Below the pieces are notes generated by a model. The model did no database searches, was not told the origin of the DNA, and saw only the letters and a list, made by a program, of their open reading frames with translations. A stretch of 6,932 bases of DNA from an uncultured Hymenobacter sp. (GTDB lineage Bacteria; Bacteroidota; Bacteroidia; Cytophagales; Hymenobacteraceae). The translations under genes were made by a program, and so were the position numbers. Shown here in pieces: positions 6,425-6,932 of the stretch; within the stretch, counting starts at the first letter, position 1; each line of letters opens with the position of its first letter. The DNA lies in assembly GCA_937871705.1 (NCBI GenBank), contig CALMOO010000327.1, positions 1-6,932 of the forward strand, given 5' to 3'.

Positions 6425-6932
6425 TTAAAACAACCCCGCTGCCTCACGCTTCAACACTGTTAAGGCATGAGCCGTAGGGTCGGCGGCGTCCGTCATCAGG
6501 CCTTCCAGAATGCGCTTGGCTAACTCGGTGCCGCGCAACTGAGCCGGATTGCTGAGGCCATGAAAGGCGCGGTTTATCATCGTGAGCACGTTTTCTTTGG
6601 CTTGCTTCACCTCTTGCCACGACTCGGGACTGATGTAGAGCTGCTGCGAGAAATTGTGCTCAAACTCGGCCCGGATTTCCTGTTGCAGCAAGCGGTGGTA
6701 GTCGGCGGCAGTTTGACCGCCGCTGCCCAGCCGCACCAGAATATTATTGGGCGAGATGCGCTCCAGAAACAGCGTCATGCGCTCGTAGGCTTGCAGGCGC
6801 AGGGGTAGGGTGGTCTTGCTAGCGTCGAGGCGCAGCTCAATGAGGCGGCGCTGCTGCTCTTTTTCTAGGTACTGGCGAAATAGCAGGTAGATAACCCCGG
6901 CCACGATGATGGCCGGCAAGATGGTTTTGAGG
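6425..6932 (-). CDS. membrane-anchored protein of unknown function, 5' end outside window
   Basis: 168 residues are visible before the right edge, and the frame is still open there, so the true start lies outside. The first codon usable inside the window is a TTG at 6919, which would cut into a transmembrane helix and is unlikely to be the real start. The visible N-terminus, LKTILPAIIVAGVIYLLFRQ, is a single membrane segment followed by a charged EKEQQRR stretch. The rest is soluble and mainly helical, with RLQAYERMTLFLERISP and a probable helix EIRAEFEHNFSQQLYIS. I recognise no catalytic motif. It resembles small single-pass hypothetical proteins of Bacteroidota, a family impression I could not check. 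It lies 48 bases upstream of the deoxyribonucleotidase gene in the same orientation, so the two may share a transcript. Confidence 0.8.
   Translation of the reverse strand, partial: LKTILPAIIVAGVIYLLFRQYLEKEQQRRLIELRLDASKTTLPLRLQAYERMTLFLERISPNNILVRLGSGGQTAADYHRLLQQEIRAEFEHNFSQQLYISPESWQEVKQAKENVLTMINRAFHGLSNPAQLRGTELAKRILEGLMTDAADPTAHALTVLKREAAGLF

Overview
The window looks like ordinary chromosomal DNA of a G+C-rich member of the Bacteroidota, most likely a Hymenobacter-like cytophagalean. This is an inference from several things together: G-C-rich coding sequence, start codons without Shine-Dalgarno sites, a TAnnTTTG-type -7 box, a bacillithiol-type BshA, and several Sec-exported peptidases and hydrolases. 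No rRNA, tRNA, CRISPR array, transposase or phage gene is visible.

Layout. Positions 1-4493 are all minus strand. In transcription order they hold a DUF885 putative metallopeptidase (4493-2703), an M28 zinc aminopeptidase with a PA-type insert (2572-1070), an alpha/beta hydrolase (962-87), and the first 18 codons of a further exported protein cut by the left edge (53-1). All four begin with a signal peptide, so this is a block of envelope or secreted hydrolases suited to degrading peptides or esters. They are probably not one simple operon: a long hairpin repeat separates DUF885 from M28, and a terminator-like hairpin separates M28 from the alpha/beta hydrolase. A 164-bp divergent intergenic region (4494-4657) lies between DUF885 and bshA. 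It holds a -7-like box for DUF885 and a perfect 10-bp palindrome. bshA (4658-5797, plus strand) encodes the glycosyltransferase for the first step of bacillithiol synthesis. It converges on a two-gene minus-strand unit: a membrane-anchored protein of unknown function (6932-6425, 5' end outside the window) followed by a 5'(3')-deoxyribonucleotidase (6376-5846). A small hairpin lies in the 48-bp convergent gap.

The coding content belongs to known families, and I see no convincing evidence of a new multi-gene system. The less explained signals are non-coding: two hairpins that share sequence words and look like a dispersed palindromic repeat family; a heptamer, CTACCCC, found about 14 times by hand count and mostly in the sense orientation of the genes; and a C-rich bshA leader made partly of two overlapping copies of that heptamer.
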